A stretch of DNA of 64,000 nt from Cymodocea nodosa. Its lineage: Eukaryota > Streptophyta > Magnoliopsida > Alismatales > Cymodoceaceae. The position numbers and the translations under genes were made by a program. The stretch is from the NCBI GenBank assembly GCA_036874045.1, contig CM072336.1, positions 10,196,501-10,260,500 on the forward strand, written 5' to 3'. The notes below the pieces were generated by a model. That model did not search any database. It was not told the origin of the DNA and saw nothing but the letters and a program-made list of their open reading frames with translations. Numbering within the stretch: position 1 is the stretch's first letter; every line of letters starts with the position of its first letter. Below, piece after piece: positions 45,200 through 57,720 of the stretch.

Positions 45200-46450
45200 C
45201 TAAGGAGACCAAGATACTACAACAACAATCAAACCCATAATCCCACTACATGAGGCCAACTACATCAATTTTTTTCTTTCATATATTTCTATTTAAAGTC
45301 AAATCTTCAATTAAATTATATAAATTTAAATCCTTTGCCACAATTCCTAACCAAATAGTTTTAGGTCTTTCTCTACTTCTTTTAGTTTCTTTTACACTAA
45401 AGGTCTATTTATACATGTAGAAAGTAATAGAAAAAAATAGAAAGTAAGTTTTAAAAAGTTACAAAAAATCAGTAGAAATAATAGGTGTTTATACATAGTC
45501 AAGAATATAGTAAAAAGTAACAGAATATGAATTTAATAAAATATGATTTTTATGAAAAAAGATGATGAATATGATTTTTATGATTTATGATGATAAAATA
45601 TTATTTTTAAGATTTATGATGATAAAATATGATATTTATGATTATAAAATATGATTTTTATGATTTATGATAATAACATATAATTCATAGGAAAATTAAA
45701 AGAAAACATCTACTTAACATATAATAGAGATGAATCGCCACTTTTCGACTCTTTCACACCTCCTAAAGTCAAAAAAGAGGTATGAACAAAAATCTTTCTA
45801 TTTAAAAATATTACTTTTATGAATATCATGATTACCCAAATATATACTTTCATCATTATTCCTATTTTCATTGGCTACATTTCATATATTCAATTTTTGA
45901 CCTACTCAATTTAAATTCTTTGAACTCTAAAGTATCCCTCCATAATTGTAATTTAAAATTAATTCCTTAAATTTAGCAACTAAAACCATGTCATCGACAA
46001 ATACATACATTAAGATATTCCTTCTTAAATTTCTTTAGTTATTTCATCTATAACTAAGACAAACATATATGAACTTAGAGAGGACCCTTAGTGTAAGCTT
46101 ATCTATTGCAAATTCCCTAGTTTCTCTTCCTATAGTTTTAATACTAGTGATTGCTTTTTCATACATATCCTTTATAATATCAATCTATCTAAAGGATATT
46201 CTTTTTTTCTAAAACCCACTACAATAGATTTCTAAGTCATCTATCATAAGCTTTTTTTAAATCAATGAAAACCATATGGAGGTCATTTTTATTAACTCTA
46301 AAATTTTCTACTAGTTGTCCAAGTAAATGAATAAATTCCATTGTTGACCTATCTAGAATAAATCCAAATTGATTTTCTATTATTTTAATTACATGTCTTA
46401 GCCTTCCTTCAATTTCCCTTTTCCATAATTAAAGTACCATCTTATACAAT
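45200..46450 (-). pseudogene. RTE-type LINE relic in the presumed DWARF1 leader intron
   Basis: Minus strand from about 46440: ENQFGFILDRSTMEFIHLLG and NDLHMVFIDLKKAYDR (RT blocks), IDIIKDMYEKAITSIKTIGR, a VFVDDMVLV-like active-site block (FVDDMV near 45975), [17 protein letters not shown], then, after an AT-rich stretch (45430-45720), the C-terminal SREKPKTIWLGIVAKDLNLY and the terminal TAGTGGGATTATGGGTTTGA familiar from plant RTE LINE 3' ends. Stops and frame changes throughout. Same orientation as DWF1. Confidence 0.8.
45430..45720. repeat. AT-rich GATTTATGATGATAAAATAT repeats within the LINE relic
   Basis: ATGATTTTTATGATTTATGA and GATGATAAAATATGAT recur about four times between 45530 and 45680. 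Probably a local expansion in the decayed LINE. Confidence 0.65.
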
Positions 46451-47379
46451 GTGGTAGGAAACATCTAATATTTTGGGGAGCAACGTTACCATTACATTGA
46501 AAAGGATATAACTTTATTCTTAGAAAAATATGATAATTGCAGAATATTAACTGTATTCTGCAAGAACGAATGAAAACCATGACAAACGTGATCCCTAAAT
46601 CATAAACGATGTAACAAAGAAAAATGATGAACAAAAATGTATGATCAAGAAAAACAGAGCTAAATAAATATTTAAACAGTTTTGGATGGCTTATTGACTA
46701 GTTTTTCTTTTCTAATTAGGAGGATCGATGTAACCAATTCATTCCTATTTTAAGAAAAGGCAGAGATGGTCTCGATCAAGATGGATTGGATCCTCACGTA
46801 CTACATGTGGGCTTTTCAAAAAGCGATAATGTAACCTAAAACAAGTAAGAATGATTGCAAAGAGATTGTCAAAGAGATCACCAATATTCACAGAAAAAAA
46901 AGTGTCGTAATTGGAAAGAAGGTAAGACAACGATTCAAGTGAAGGGACTGCAAACAGCATGATACGTACATGATAGTATCGTCCCGAATGAATAGAATAA
47001 CATAAGAACAAGATGATTAACAACATAACGTTCATCAGTAGAACCAAAGAGAACAAAATAAATCAGAAGAAGTCTTTTTTTTTTTTGAAACGGAGAAGAA
47101 ATCATTGTACAGTGAATAACTCGCCAGTCGCCACCCTAAACCATCAAATTAAACACACTAGTCCCACACAGTTACTTATTAGTTAAGAGACGAGCAGCAA
47201 TATCACATCGAGTAGATCGCCATATACAGAATGAAGAAATATTCGCGTGGATTCATACATCACAGAAGAAAAAAAGGAAACACATCAGAAAGGGAATAAC
47301 ACGATTGGAATCGGCAGGCAGGAACCAGAACAGAGAAAAAAGAGAGGGATTTTCTTAGAACATAAAAGAGAAGGAAGAC

Positions 47380-47495
47380 ACTGGGTGACCTCGGCAGGCA
47401 AGATCGGATCAAGCAAGGTAGCTACTGCTGCTCCACACCACCCACGAGGTCTGCCACTGCCACCACTGCATTGCTCTTATACAAGAGAGAACCCT
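47380..47495 (-). promoter_or_regulatory. Candidate core promoter and first leader exon of DWARF1
   Basis: On the minus strand TCTTGTATAAGAGCAATG (about 47486-47469) resembles a TATA box and is followed by a GC-richer 80 bp block (GTGGCAGTGGCAGACCTCG and onwards) with a possible donor GAG/GTCACC near 47390. Distance to the acceptor at 45130 fits a leader intron. Transcript data would be needed to confirm. Confidence 0.35.
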
Positions 47496-47559
47496 CGAAG
47501 ATCGGAAACCGGAAACATCCATGACAAAGCACGTGATCTGCGGGATTCCTGATTCCAGA

Positions 47560-50470
47560 AACACCCTTTTCTAAAAATCAAAATTGTAGGGTTTTTTTAA
47601 TTGTGTAACATTAAAAAATGTGATAATTAAAAATGGAAGCATTTTCACTGTAAAATTAATATTTTACTTTTTCCACTAAACCTTAATTTTATCTGTCAAA
47701 AAAAAAAAAAATCAGTGGAACAAAATTAATTTGATAAAATTTTTCCCATTACCATTAAAGAAGTTTTTCCTTGAAAACCACTGACACGTACATCATCATT
47801 TTCAATATAAATCGACGGAATTAATATTTCCATGCATTACAAAATCTTTAAGAACGAGACGTGCAACATCCAGATTCTACCAAATTTTTTAACTATAAAA
47901 ATAGTTTCTACGAAATTACAAATATGAATATTTTCTATTAATTTAATTATTACAGTTAAACAAAAATATTATAATATCAATAAAAGCATCTCTTTTTAAA
48001 ATAATGTTTAGTATCACAAGGGCAACTGGGCACAAGTATGGACGTGGTTGGCGTCGTGCGATTTTGGGGTGACGGGGGCCGATCCAGATCGCAGCCCGCC
48101 ATGTGACCACAACAAGTTCGTCCCGGACGACCGCTCTGCCCATCGGAATCATCGACATCTCACGTCATTCAACACGACCCCACGTGATACGTATTTTCCG
48201 TTATTGTCGGCGTGCACAATCCTCCTCTTCCTCTTATTCTCTTTTAAAATAAATGATAATAATAATAATAATAATACCATGATATTTATTTACGTCATTC
48301 TCGAAATATATATCCAAGTCTTCGGATTTTGCAAGGCCGAACTAGATTTAATCAATAATACAAGGTATTAAATGGGTATCTGTGTATTTAAAAATAATGG
48401 GAAATATTTTCACCATTTTCATCGTATAAAATTTTTGACTACCTTAAAGGGAATTTTTGGAAAATGTCCTCTCTTGATTTCGTCTACGCTTCCTTCCAAA
48501 ACCCTCTTCACCTCCTCTCACGATTCTATCCAATTATTTTTATTTAATGTTAAATTACGTTGATCAAAATATTTTCTTACAAGTTTTAATGAAATAGTTT
48601 TAAATTTAACCTTTACTTTTAATTTATTCTACGTTGATGCATTCTTTTGCCTCCTAAAAATGTAGCCTAACTAACATTGATAAAATACCTACACAAATTA
48701 TGCTACCTATATGATATAATGGAAATTTATGATTCAGATTTTATAAAAAGAAAATAGCTAAAATGTTTCACGATGTTGCAACATTTTATATTATATTTGA
48801 TTCTTTTTTAAAATAAAATATCTTTATATGAAAATAATAATAATTATTTTTCAAATATAATAATAATTATTATTTTTCAAATATAAAAATAATCTACATA
48901 AAAGATAATTATTATTTTCAAAATTAAAATTAATTACAGCAATATCCAAGTTAATTCAAAATTTAACATCTACGTAAACACCACTCAACTTCCATTAATG
49001 CACAAAAGAAAAGTATTTTTCTCTGTTTCTGTTCCACATGAATTTCAAACTTATCCATTATTTTATTTCCTACCGTATCAATGGACATAAACAGACCTTA
49101 ATGAGTATCATGAGAATTGAAGGTTAGTGATACATATGAATAAGTATTTGAATTTAACGACGATACGGCGGTTGGGCACGGAAGAGGGCGGGAAATGAGG
49201 AAGCGCATGTCCTTCGATGGAACAATAATGCTGACGCAACGCAGAAGAAGGTGAAGGGCTTGTCGATGGGTGCGTTCGGTGTGAGCTCGGATTCTTCTTT
49301 AACCGGTGCCTTTTATGCTTTGGTTGGGAAACGCTTTCATCGTGTCCATCCCGTAAGTTATTTGCCGAGTACGTGTCCATCCTCACTGTCTACTTACACA
49401 AGCTTATGTTCCACGTAGGGAATGAATGAGTATACTTGTTGTTTGCATTTAATTACATGTTCGATTGTATTACGACGAGCTTTTGTTGGTTTAATAATTA
49501 GCCTTGATAACTACTTTTCCTGCATAATTAATATAAGTCTCTTAGGATTCGTTTATACATTTAAAAACAAGAGAATAAGAAATTGTAGGAAATAATGGAC
49601 AAAGAAAATGATAAAAAATAATTTTATTTCTATTCTTTTCTTGTTATTTTGTTAAAATGATAAAAATTTAAATTTAAATGTTCCTAACAAAAATTTAAAT
49701 ATTTATACATGTGATAAAAAATGATCGAAATTTAACTTGCATGTCAATATAATATAACTAGAAACTATAACATTCATATTTTTACCATATAGTTCAAGAG
49801 TACTAATACAATTGGATAAATTTAAATATAAGTCTTACAAAAGTCATAAATCACAAATTTAACAATAAAGTATTAAGGCCAAAAAGTCAAATCCATGCTT
49901 ACTTGAAAGTGAAGAAGAAGAGGTCGAAAGAAGAACTAGAAGGTTCAATAGAGGAGTGTGCCACAGCAAGACATGTCATTGGAGGATTATGTTATATATG
50001 TAAGATCACCTAACACCATTAGATCACTAATCATGATTGATAAAATAAATTTTAAACACTTAAAAATTACGATCATACCTGATCCCACAAGATTCCTGAG
50101 TGATAAATATGTACATAAATGAGATAAATGAAGCAAACAACATGTTGCATGGTGGAAGTCAAGTGACATGCAAGTGATTTAGCCCGCTGAACTAAAATGA
50201 ACTTCACGTAACCATGCATATGTAATCCCTCTAGGCATTCAAGTGAAGGAGGTTAAGAAAGACTGAATCATTAAATAACCTAAAATGGACCCACAATTAC
50301 AGGTAAATAGAGGAAAATAACACACATTACAAACATATTAGCATTCTGTGACACAAATTTATATCTATTATTGTATATGAAATATAGTAACACGCAAAAG
50401 ATATATGCCACTAAACATTTATGTCTTTGTAACATTTTAAAAAGTTTTGTCACCTTTAGTGACATTCTTT
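47560..50470. other. Intergenic, AT-rich, no supported gene
   Basis: Frames at 47943-48563 and 49108-49386 have no family resemblance. 48040-48230 is GC-richer and includes CACGTG. A short (AAT)n run lies at 48255-48277. Confidence 0.55.
48826..48920. repeat. Self-complementary AT repeat
   Basis: AATAATTATTTTTCAAATATA occurs about three times in a row with AATAATAATTATTATT palindromes. Could be a worn MITE terminus. Confidence 0.5.
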
Positions 50471-50478
50471 TGGTGCAG

Positions 50479-50610
50479 AACCCTGGATCTTTGTGATCTG
50501 AGTTTAGGGCCTTCTCGTGATCTTGGTGATTTGAGCGTAGATGAGATACCATGCCATTCTCGTACATCAGATTCTATAGCTTCTCAAAGGATGAACAACT
50601 CCTACAACAA
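50479..50610 (+). pseudogene. Orphan exon-like ORF
   Basis: Bounded by TTTTGGTGCAG on the left and GTATATAT on the right, 132 bp. In the frame entered with one carried base it reads TLDLCDLSLGPSRDLGDLSV, then DEIPCHSRTSDSIASQRMNN. Entry and exit phases agree, composition is non-random and GC-richer than the flanks. I cannot name the parent gene, and no neighbouring exons are evident. Perhaps a captured or relict exon. Confidence 0.35.
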
Positions 50611-51639
50611 GTATATATATGATATTTGTTGTAATTTCTTTTATTAATTGTTATGTCAAACCTTCTTATAAACCTAAAATTTTCTAATGTCAAAATTTTT
50701 TAAGTTACCATCCATGCTGAAAATCTAATCACGCCATATAATGTCTTCTCATCTCAATAAGTTATATTCTATCAACACAGGTAATAATTTAAATTACGTT
50801 GAAGTTTATTCTTTCGCAAGTGTAGACACCTTATTTTTTACCTATTCCTTTTGCACAATTTGGACTGATGAATCCACGTTATGAGCTAGACTTGTAGATC
50901 CCACCACACACCCTTTTTGTTTATAACTGTTTAGACTTATCGTAAATAGGTCTCCAAAGATGTTTTTTTTCGTCATGAGAGCATCGCACTGACCAATTCA
51001 GCTTATGAAACACATCAATTTTGGGTGTCAACCCTATCATTGACATCACTAGCCCCCTCCCCGTCATGTTGCCACCTCACTCAACATGATCAAAAGTGAC
51101 GGTCAACATGGTCAAAGTCAACAATCAATCTTTGACTTAGTGCATTGTCACTCTTTTTAGTCGACCCTCATATGCCATCTATCCTCCCAAACACATCCAC
51201 AATGTCAAGCACTAGTTTGTTGCTTGCCTTCTGAGGTTTGAGCAGGTGCATGTCATTTTTGCCTTTTATTGGTCATTTTTGGGCTTCTAAGGCTTTTTTG
51301 TGGTATTCTAGAGTTTTTTTCTCTGGATAACATTTTGGACATGTGGATCGCACCTTAAAAGTTAAAAAGACACCCAAAACAAACTTTGAAATTGTCATTT
51401 TTTCAACCTACCATGTCATTTACCACATCACTATGCCACGTCAATAGTACTAACACATGGCAGCACATTGTTGCTTGTGTCATGTGGCACGACCGTGTCT
51501 CTCTCTACCATGTCAATGTGTCGAACCAACCAGGACATGACACATGGTAATCCTAGTCAACCTCCCTCCCTCCCATCTTCTCTACTTAATGGAATAGACC
51601 ACCATGATGCTTCCATGTGGCACCATTTGATGGTTAGGA

Positions 51640-51900
51640 TCTAATCATCTGTGATTAGATCTAATGGCCTAGATCTAATAATCAATTATTAGATCCAATA
51701 GTTAAGATTGGATCTCCATCTGATGGCTTAAATCTAATCATTTATGATTAGATCAAATAGTCAAGGTTAAATCTTCATCCAATGGCCCCTATCTTTTTGA
51801 CTCAAATCTAACAATGTGGATTTAATCATGGTTTTCTTCAATCTAATGGTCAAGATTAGATTTCCAATTAATCAATGACCTAGATCACATTATTTTAAGA
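51640..51900. repeat. Palindromic AGATCTAAT array
   Basis: Alternating ATCTAATCAT / ATGATTAGAT and GATCTAATAATCAATTATTA-type inverted repeats with ATGGCC.. spacers, about eight units over 260 bp, just left of the copia LTR. Confidence 0.7.
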
Positions 51901-52436
51901 TTCAATTAAATAGTGTTGAGTATTATGTTTTGATGATGTGTGTAAAAATGTAAATAATTATATTTAATCAAATTAATTTTGTTGTTTATGAAAGTAAATT
52001 AAGAACATTGGTTAATACAAAAAAAGTTTAGTATTATATACTTATTCATAATAGATCTAGAATTATGCTAAATTACATAACTAGTCATTAAGTTATACTA
52101 ATTTTTCATATAACTAAATGTTAAGTTAATATTTATTTTTATAAAGCATGATATTTTTTTATTGCATATTTATGTATCATGTACAATGCACGTTAAGCAA
52201 CTCATTGAGTTAGTGTTCTTTTTGTAAAAAGATTACATGAGAACTCGTTGAGTTATAGGCTTAAAGGTTAAATAAGGTTACGTGAGAACTCGTTGAGTTA
52301 GTGAACAAAATGTTAAGTTTTATGAATAAATTCGTTAAGTTAGTATTATGCACATATTAAATTTAAAACTTACGAATGTTATACTATATCACGTGAGTTG
52401 TATATATTTAACTTATTAAGTTAACATATCTACATG

Positions 52437-54412
52437 TGTTCAGAATAAAAAGTACATAATATTAATGGTTAAATGATAGTTAATTGCATAATATTTAGCT
52501 TATCATATAAGAATTAAGCCATTATGTTATAATTACACTGTTATATGCTTTAATGAAAGAATTTGCATAATTTCAAGGAATTAGCATTAATTAAGTACAT
52601 TTCTAAACTGTTAGTGAGTTACAGGTTTTGAAATTCTTAAGTATCTGAATTGTCTATTATTTCAGAGAGTTACATTTCATGTACTGGACAGTTATACTTT
52701 AAATGCTTAAAGAATATTTTATTATTTCCTAAAGTACACATGTTGAAACTTTAATGCATGACTTAAGTGAATGTTTGATAAGTTATCTATTAACTATCCA
52801 AAATGTGTCTAAGCATTAGATAGTTAGGTTTATAAGTATCCAAAATATTTGAACTTGTTAAGTTAGATTTATGCACGTGTTGAAATTAAATGTTTTATTA
52901 TGTCACGTAAGCTACACATGTTTAACTCATTAAGTTAGCATAACTATACACGTTGAGTTACTTGAATATACACTAAGGTAACACATTGTATTAATGTTAT
53001 AAGCTTATAAGTTATTTCTTTATTGCACATGTTTTATAGTTAAGTTAACGAAGTAAGGCCGTTGAGTTAGCTGTAACTCCAAGGACTATTTATTTTCTAA
53101 CATGCCACTATAGCAGTTGTATAAATAGGAAATTCGAAGGAAAACCACGATTACACGTATCACACATGAATTTACTCATGGAATGAAGAAGAAATCACCA
53201 TCATTGTTATGAATGAAGGAAATCTAATCGATTATTTAAGTAGAAGCAGTTACTATTGAAAGAAATATAAAAGACGAAGAAAAAGTGTGTAGAAGAGTAG
53301 TGGAGAATCGTGCTAACTACAAGAAGCGTTGGAAGTTCCTTGAAGCTCCACACAACACCACTAAAATTACCAACCATCAGAGGTTTGTAAGGATACTTTC
53401 CAGATGTTGGGTCAATTCTGAGCCAAACACAGTGACTGACAACCATTGCGAGGAGTGATTGTGTCACAGGAAAGGAAGCTATTTTCACTAAGCACTGACT
53501 CATATCTTAGGAGATCGTAAAACTTCTAGCCTTGGTTTCAGGTTGATGCTAGTATGATGAAGAGGAGATCATTTTACAATTCTTAGTTTGCGATTTTATA
53601 GGGAGAGGAAGCAAGATTGTAAGTGATTAAGTTTTCAATGGTGTAATCGCGCCACATGTAGTGACAAAAGTTTTTACTATTGATAGAGATTTTTACATTT
53701 CACCTTTCGCTCATCTTCAGGAACATATAAAAACAAAAATACCAAAAACAACTAATTATTTGTGTTTACATTTAATATTAAAGTGTTGTATTGTTTGTTT
53801 TGTATCATAATTAATGTTATCATTGTTAGTATTGTAAATTTTTTATGTTTTTTTGATTCAGAAAATAGAAAATAGTTTATTATTTATTGAAACTGATTCG
53901 TCCTAGATACTTATAGATTTTAATGGGTACTGTTTGAAATATCTGAATGTTAGTGTTGCTTAATGACAAATCTAATATTAACTAACATTAAAGAGCTTAA
54001 TTGATGTTATTTACATTCTGTGGAACCGCTCAATGGTTGGCCGAATTCCTTTGTGAATAGTAGTATTTAACTAGAAAGGTAAGCTCGTGGAGTTAACTTA
54101 AGTCCACGAGGTTAGTCCGTTGAGTTAACCATAACTCCATAAACTAAGTTCATTGAATTAACTGTAACTCAACAAAGTGCTTAACTGAACACATTAAACT
54201 CTAATATAAAAATCGAAATAGTACACAATTCTTACTCAATCTTTGTGAGATCGACCTGTACTTGCATACAAATACAATATACACTGTGCACTTGTAGTTA
54301 AAATACAAATTGGACTTAATATCTAATTTGTGTGAAATGTTGTTTGTTTACTTCTAAAAGAATTTATTAGTATAAGCATAAAAACAAATCAAAGAAGTTT
54401 TCACACCCAATA
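52437..54412 (+). mobile_element. Family A solo LTR (LTR-5) in the copia 5' LTR
   Basis: Starts TGTTCAGAATAAAAAGTACA, ends CACACCCAATACA, 1976 bp, flanked by ACATG (52432-52436) and ACACG (54413-54417), a 5 bp target duplication with one transition. Promoter-like GAAATATAAAAGACGAAG near 53262-53280; U5 block at 54245-54300; antisense ORF 53207-53503. Confidence 0.82.
53207..53503 (-). other. Family A antisense ORF (copy in LTR-5)
   Basis: 98 aa, begins MSQCLVKIASFPVTQSLLAM and includes VWLRIDPTSGKYPYKPLMVG. Extends further than in LTR-1 through a frame difference after the shared part. Confidence 0.4.
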
Positions 54413-55372
54413 CAACACGCATTGAGTTATTAAATTGAATACTAAGGCAACACGTCAGGTTAGCATTATAAACTTATAAAGTTATTATTTTGCACGTGAT
54501 AAAATTATTTATTGCTTAAACATTCATATACTAGTTTGTTGAGTTATCAATAATTCAACAAAGTTAGTTTATTGAGTTATCACCATATGAGCATTTCACA
54601 TGTATATCACATGTTGAATTCGTTAAGGTAGACGTGTTGAGTTACAAGTGTACTTTATTTTACGTGTTTAGTTAATATTAACACGTCTTGTTATTAAACT
54701 TGATGAAAATTTTTGGATGAGAAAGTTTATTTTATAGGAAATTTTTCAAAGGATCTAGGATTGATGATTTAAGATGATTTAAGAAAATTCAAGAGGAAAG
54801 TGTGGATTAAATAAAACATGTGTATTTTGAAATTTGAATTTGAAAGTAAAATAGAAGATGGAAAGAGTGGATATTGATTGTGTATGAATGTGGAAGATAT
54901 GCATGTAATGGAAATTGATTATATAAGGCATAGAATTCTCATTGATCAAATAATCTCTACACACCTAAAAGAAATATACTTACAAGGGCACACCTCTTAG
55001 GAGAAAACTTTTAGAAGGAAGAAAAGTAAGCAACTTCAGTGAAGAGGAGAAAGTTAGATATTTGTCACTAAAGATTTAGAAAAGAAGAAGAAGAAAAGGA
55101 AAACAAATAGGGAGGAATGTTTTTAATTCTACAATCTAGTTTTCTCTATTTGTAATTATGAAATTAATTAGATGAAACATTATATAGTTATATCATTGCA
55201 TTTAAAATTTCTGAAGAGAATTGAATTATATATTGTAATTGAAACCTTCAATATAAAGTATTGAATAAAATAGTGTCTTAACTTGTTTTTAATTGAAGGT
55301 TTGATTATAATTGAAATTATTGAAAAACACAATTCACCCTCTTCTTATGTAACTTTTCGATCCTCTACAAAG

Positions 55373-55383
55373 TGGTATCAAAG
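55373..55383 (+). other. Copia primer-binding site, initiator tRNA-Met type
   Basis: TGGTATCAAAG matches TGGTATCAGAG with one transition and stands 3 bp after the LTR end. Confidence 0.8.
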
Positions 55384-55517
55384 TTTAGTTTTTAACATCA
55401 TTGATTTTAAGCACAAATTGATATTTGAGCATAGGTTTAACTTTATTTATTTTAGACTCAATTGATATTGAAAGTTCAATTGTTTAAAATCTCATAGGTT
55501 GAAAAATCTAAGATTAG

Positions 55518-57720
55518 ATGGCTATTGGACATGGTAATTTTTATTTATATGAAGGCCAAAATCTTAACTGCCCTCATTTATCTAATAGAAAATACTTTGA
55601 GTATTAGAAATATAGGATGATAGTATTTATTCAAAGTATAGATTACAAGTTATAATTTATGATTTCTAAATCATATACTTCATTAACTACACTTTATAAT
55701 ACTTAGACAATTACTAAAAAAGAAAATGAAACTCTAAATGCAAAAGACTTAAATATCTTATTTTGTGCATTGAGTTATGATTAGTTCAGTAAAGTGTCTA
55801 TATATAAATCTACCTATGAGGTATAACATGCATTAGAAGTTTCGTACGAATGTACTTCTCAAGTAAAAGAGACTAAAATTAATATGTTAATTCATAAGTA
55901 TGAACTATTTAATATGCATGATAATGAAAGTATTTTTGAGATATTTTCTAGATTCCTAGATATAATAAATTCTTTAAAATGTTTAGGAAAGAATTTTGAA
56001 CAAAAAGATTTGGTGAGAAAAATTCTCAAATCCTTAAGTTCAAAATGGTCTTAGAAAATGACTTTAATTGAGGAATCATAAGACTTAAATATTTATACTG
56101 TTGATAAACTTATAGGAAATATAACTACTTAAGAAGTTCAATTAAATGATTCTCTAAGTCACAACAAATTAAAATTGAAGAAAGAAATTATCTTCAAAAT
56201 TAATTTAGATTCTGATATTTTCATTGATTCTGGACTTGATTTTACTAACTAGAAAATTCAAAAAAGTATGGAAAAGTAGGAGACAACAAAAGAACATAAT
56301 GGACAAGCCCTCATCATCAAAATCTTTGAATGAAAAGGATTCTTCATCTAAAAAATATATTTGTTATAACTATAAGAAACTTAGACATCTTTCTCTAGAC
56401 TGTCCTATAAGAAAAAAAGAAAAATAAAGTAAGACAAATTAGAAGAAAAAGGCTTAGAAAACTCAAAAAAAGTTTTACAAGAAAAAAACTTTGAAAGTCA
56501 CTTGAGATGACACGTCATAAAAGTCTAAATCTAAGAAATCATCATCAAAATCCTTACATTTAGAAGAAGAATAAGAGTTAGAAAATGTTGCCAATGTATG
56601 TTTCATGGCAAATGAGTTTGAGGTAATTTCTAATCCTGAAAATCAGTCAGATTTTGACTTTGATGAATTATTGTGTGCCTATAATGTATTATTGCATAAA
56701 CTTAAAGTTTGTAAACTAGAAAATGAGAACATTAGAAATTCTTTGTCCATAGTGGAAGAAGAAAATTATTTCCTATCTACAACTTTAGAAAAGTTTAAAT
56801 ATGATAATGAAAAACATGTTGCAGATTTGTATAGCTTGAAAATTAATGAATTTGTATTGCATGAACAAATATAGAATATAAATGTTGAGAAATTAAAGAC
56901 ATAATTTGAAAATAAAAAACTAAGAATTAATATAAATGATCTTAAGTTAGAAATTGACAAACTAAAACTGAGAGAGTAGGAGTTAAATTCCACAATTGAT
57001 AAATAGAATTCAAGTCAAATTAAGTTAGACAAACTAACTAGTACTCTAGAAGTATCATATCAATTTGGCTTAGGATTTGATTATCTTGAAAATTCTAAAT
57101 CTCAAGCTAACAAAGGATTTATTAGTTGCAATTCAAGCCAATTATAAACTAAAATTCCTTTTATTATGAAACAAAGTGATAAATGTGTAGTAGGAACTTC
57201 AAGGGATGAATCATGTAGTAAATAAATAAATCAATGTGATTTATCTAAATGTACTTTTGACATGACTATTAATGTTTCTAAAAATCTTGTTTCATGTTTT
57301 GAAAATTCTATTACTAATGTTTCTAAAATCTCAAATTCTTGTAGTAAATAGGAAATTCAGAAACCTATGCATGAAATTCAAAATATGAGTAATAGATCCT
57401 TTATTATTTCTACATGTTCTTCTTGTGTAGAAAAATATTTTGTATGTATTGAAAATTTAAATATGAGTACAAAATCTTGGTATGATCTTACTAAAATGTA
57501 CGAGCCTGACCAAAATAAATTCACATTTAATAAAAATCAGTTTGGTCTTGGTTATACTACATCTAGAAATAAAAAGAATGTTAGTAAAAGCAATAATTAT
57601 AAAAGTAAGTATGGAGCTAATGATAAATCAGTAGTACTTACACATAATAAGATTATAAATGATAATGTTAATCTATTCTTAAGCAATAAGAAGAAAAGTG
57701 CTTTTAATGAACTTGACTCT
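55518..57720 (+). pseudogene. Copia (SIRE/Maximus-like) gag and start of pol, broken
   Basis: ATG at 55518 begins MAIGHGNFYLYEGQNLNCPH, the standard N-terminus of UBN2-type copia gag, followed by RKYFEY and, after a stop, KYRMIVFIQSIDYKL. A worn zinc knuckle, CYNYKKLRHLSLDC (56358-56402), has Tyr at the second Cys position. The frame 56605-56874 (MANEFEVISNPENQSDFDFD, then a coiled coil) is the gag C-terminus. The frame 57367-57732 (FVCIENLNMSTKSWYD, TFNKNQFGLGY) precedes protease. The element is cut at 57720 by LTR-6, so protease, integrase and RT are not present here. Many internal stops are TAG where TGG or CAG is expected. Confidence 0.88.

Larger units (their letters stand above)
51914..55369 (+). 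repeat. 5' LTR of a plus-strand copia element, split by solo LTR-5
   Basis: Left piece 51914-52436 starts TGTTGAGTATTATG; right piece 54418-55369 ends GATCCTCTACA right before a primer-binding site. Without LTR-5 it is about 1.47 kb. TATA box GATTATATAAGGCAT near 54917-54931. It contains AACTCGTTGAGTTA and CACGTGA modules shared with family A LTRs. Left boundary is by the TG and loss of similarity, so less certain. Confidence 0.65.

Noticed and set aside
47247..47552. 101-codon plus frame
   Set aside because: Opposite the likely DWARF1 first leader exon and promoter; no family resemblance.
47943..48563. Frames near a GC-richer patch
   Set aside because: No motif, overlapping on both strands, AT microsatellite inside one of them.
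49108..49386. 92-codon minus frame rich in Ser, His and Pro
   Set aside because: No splice or promoter context and no family match; could not be supported.
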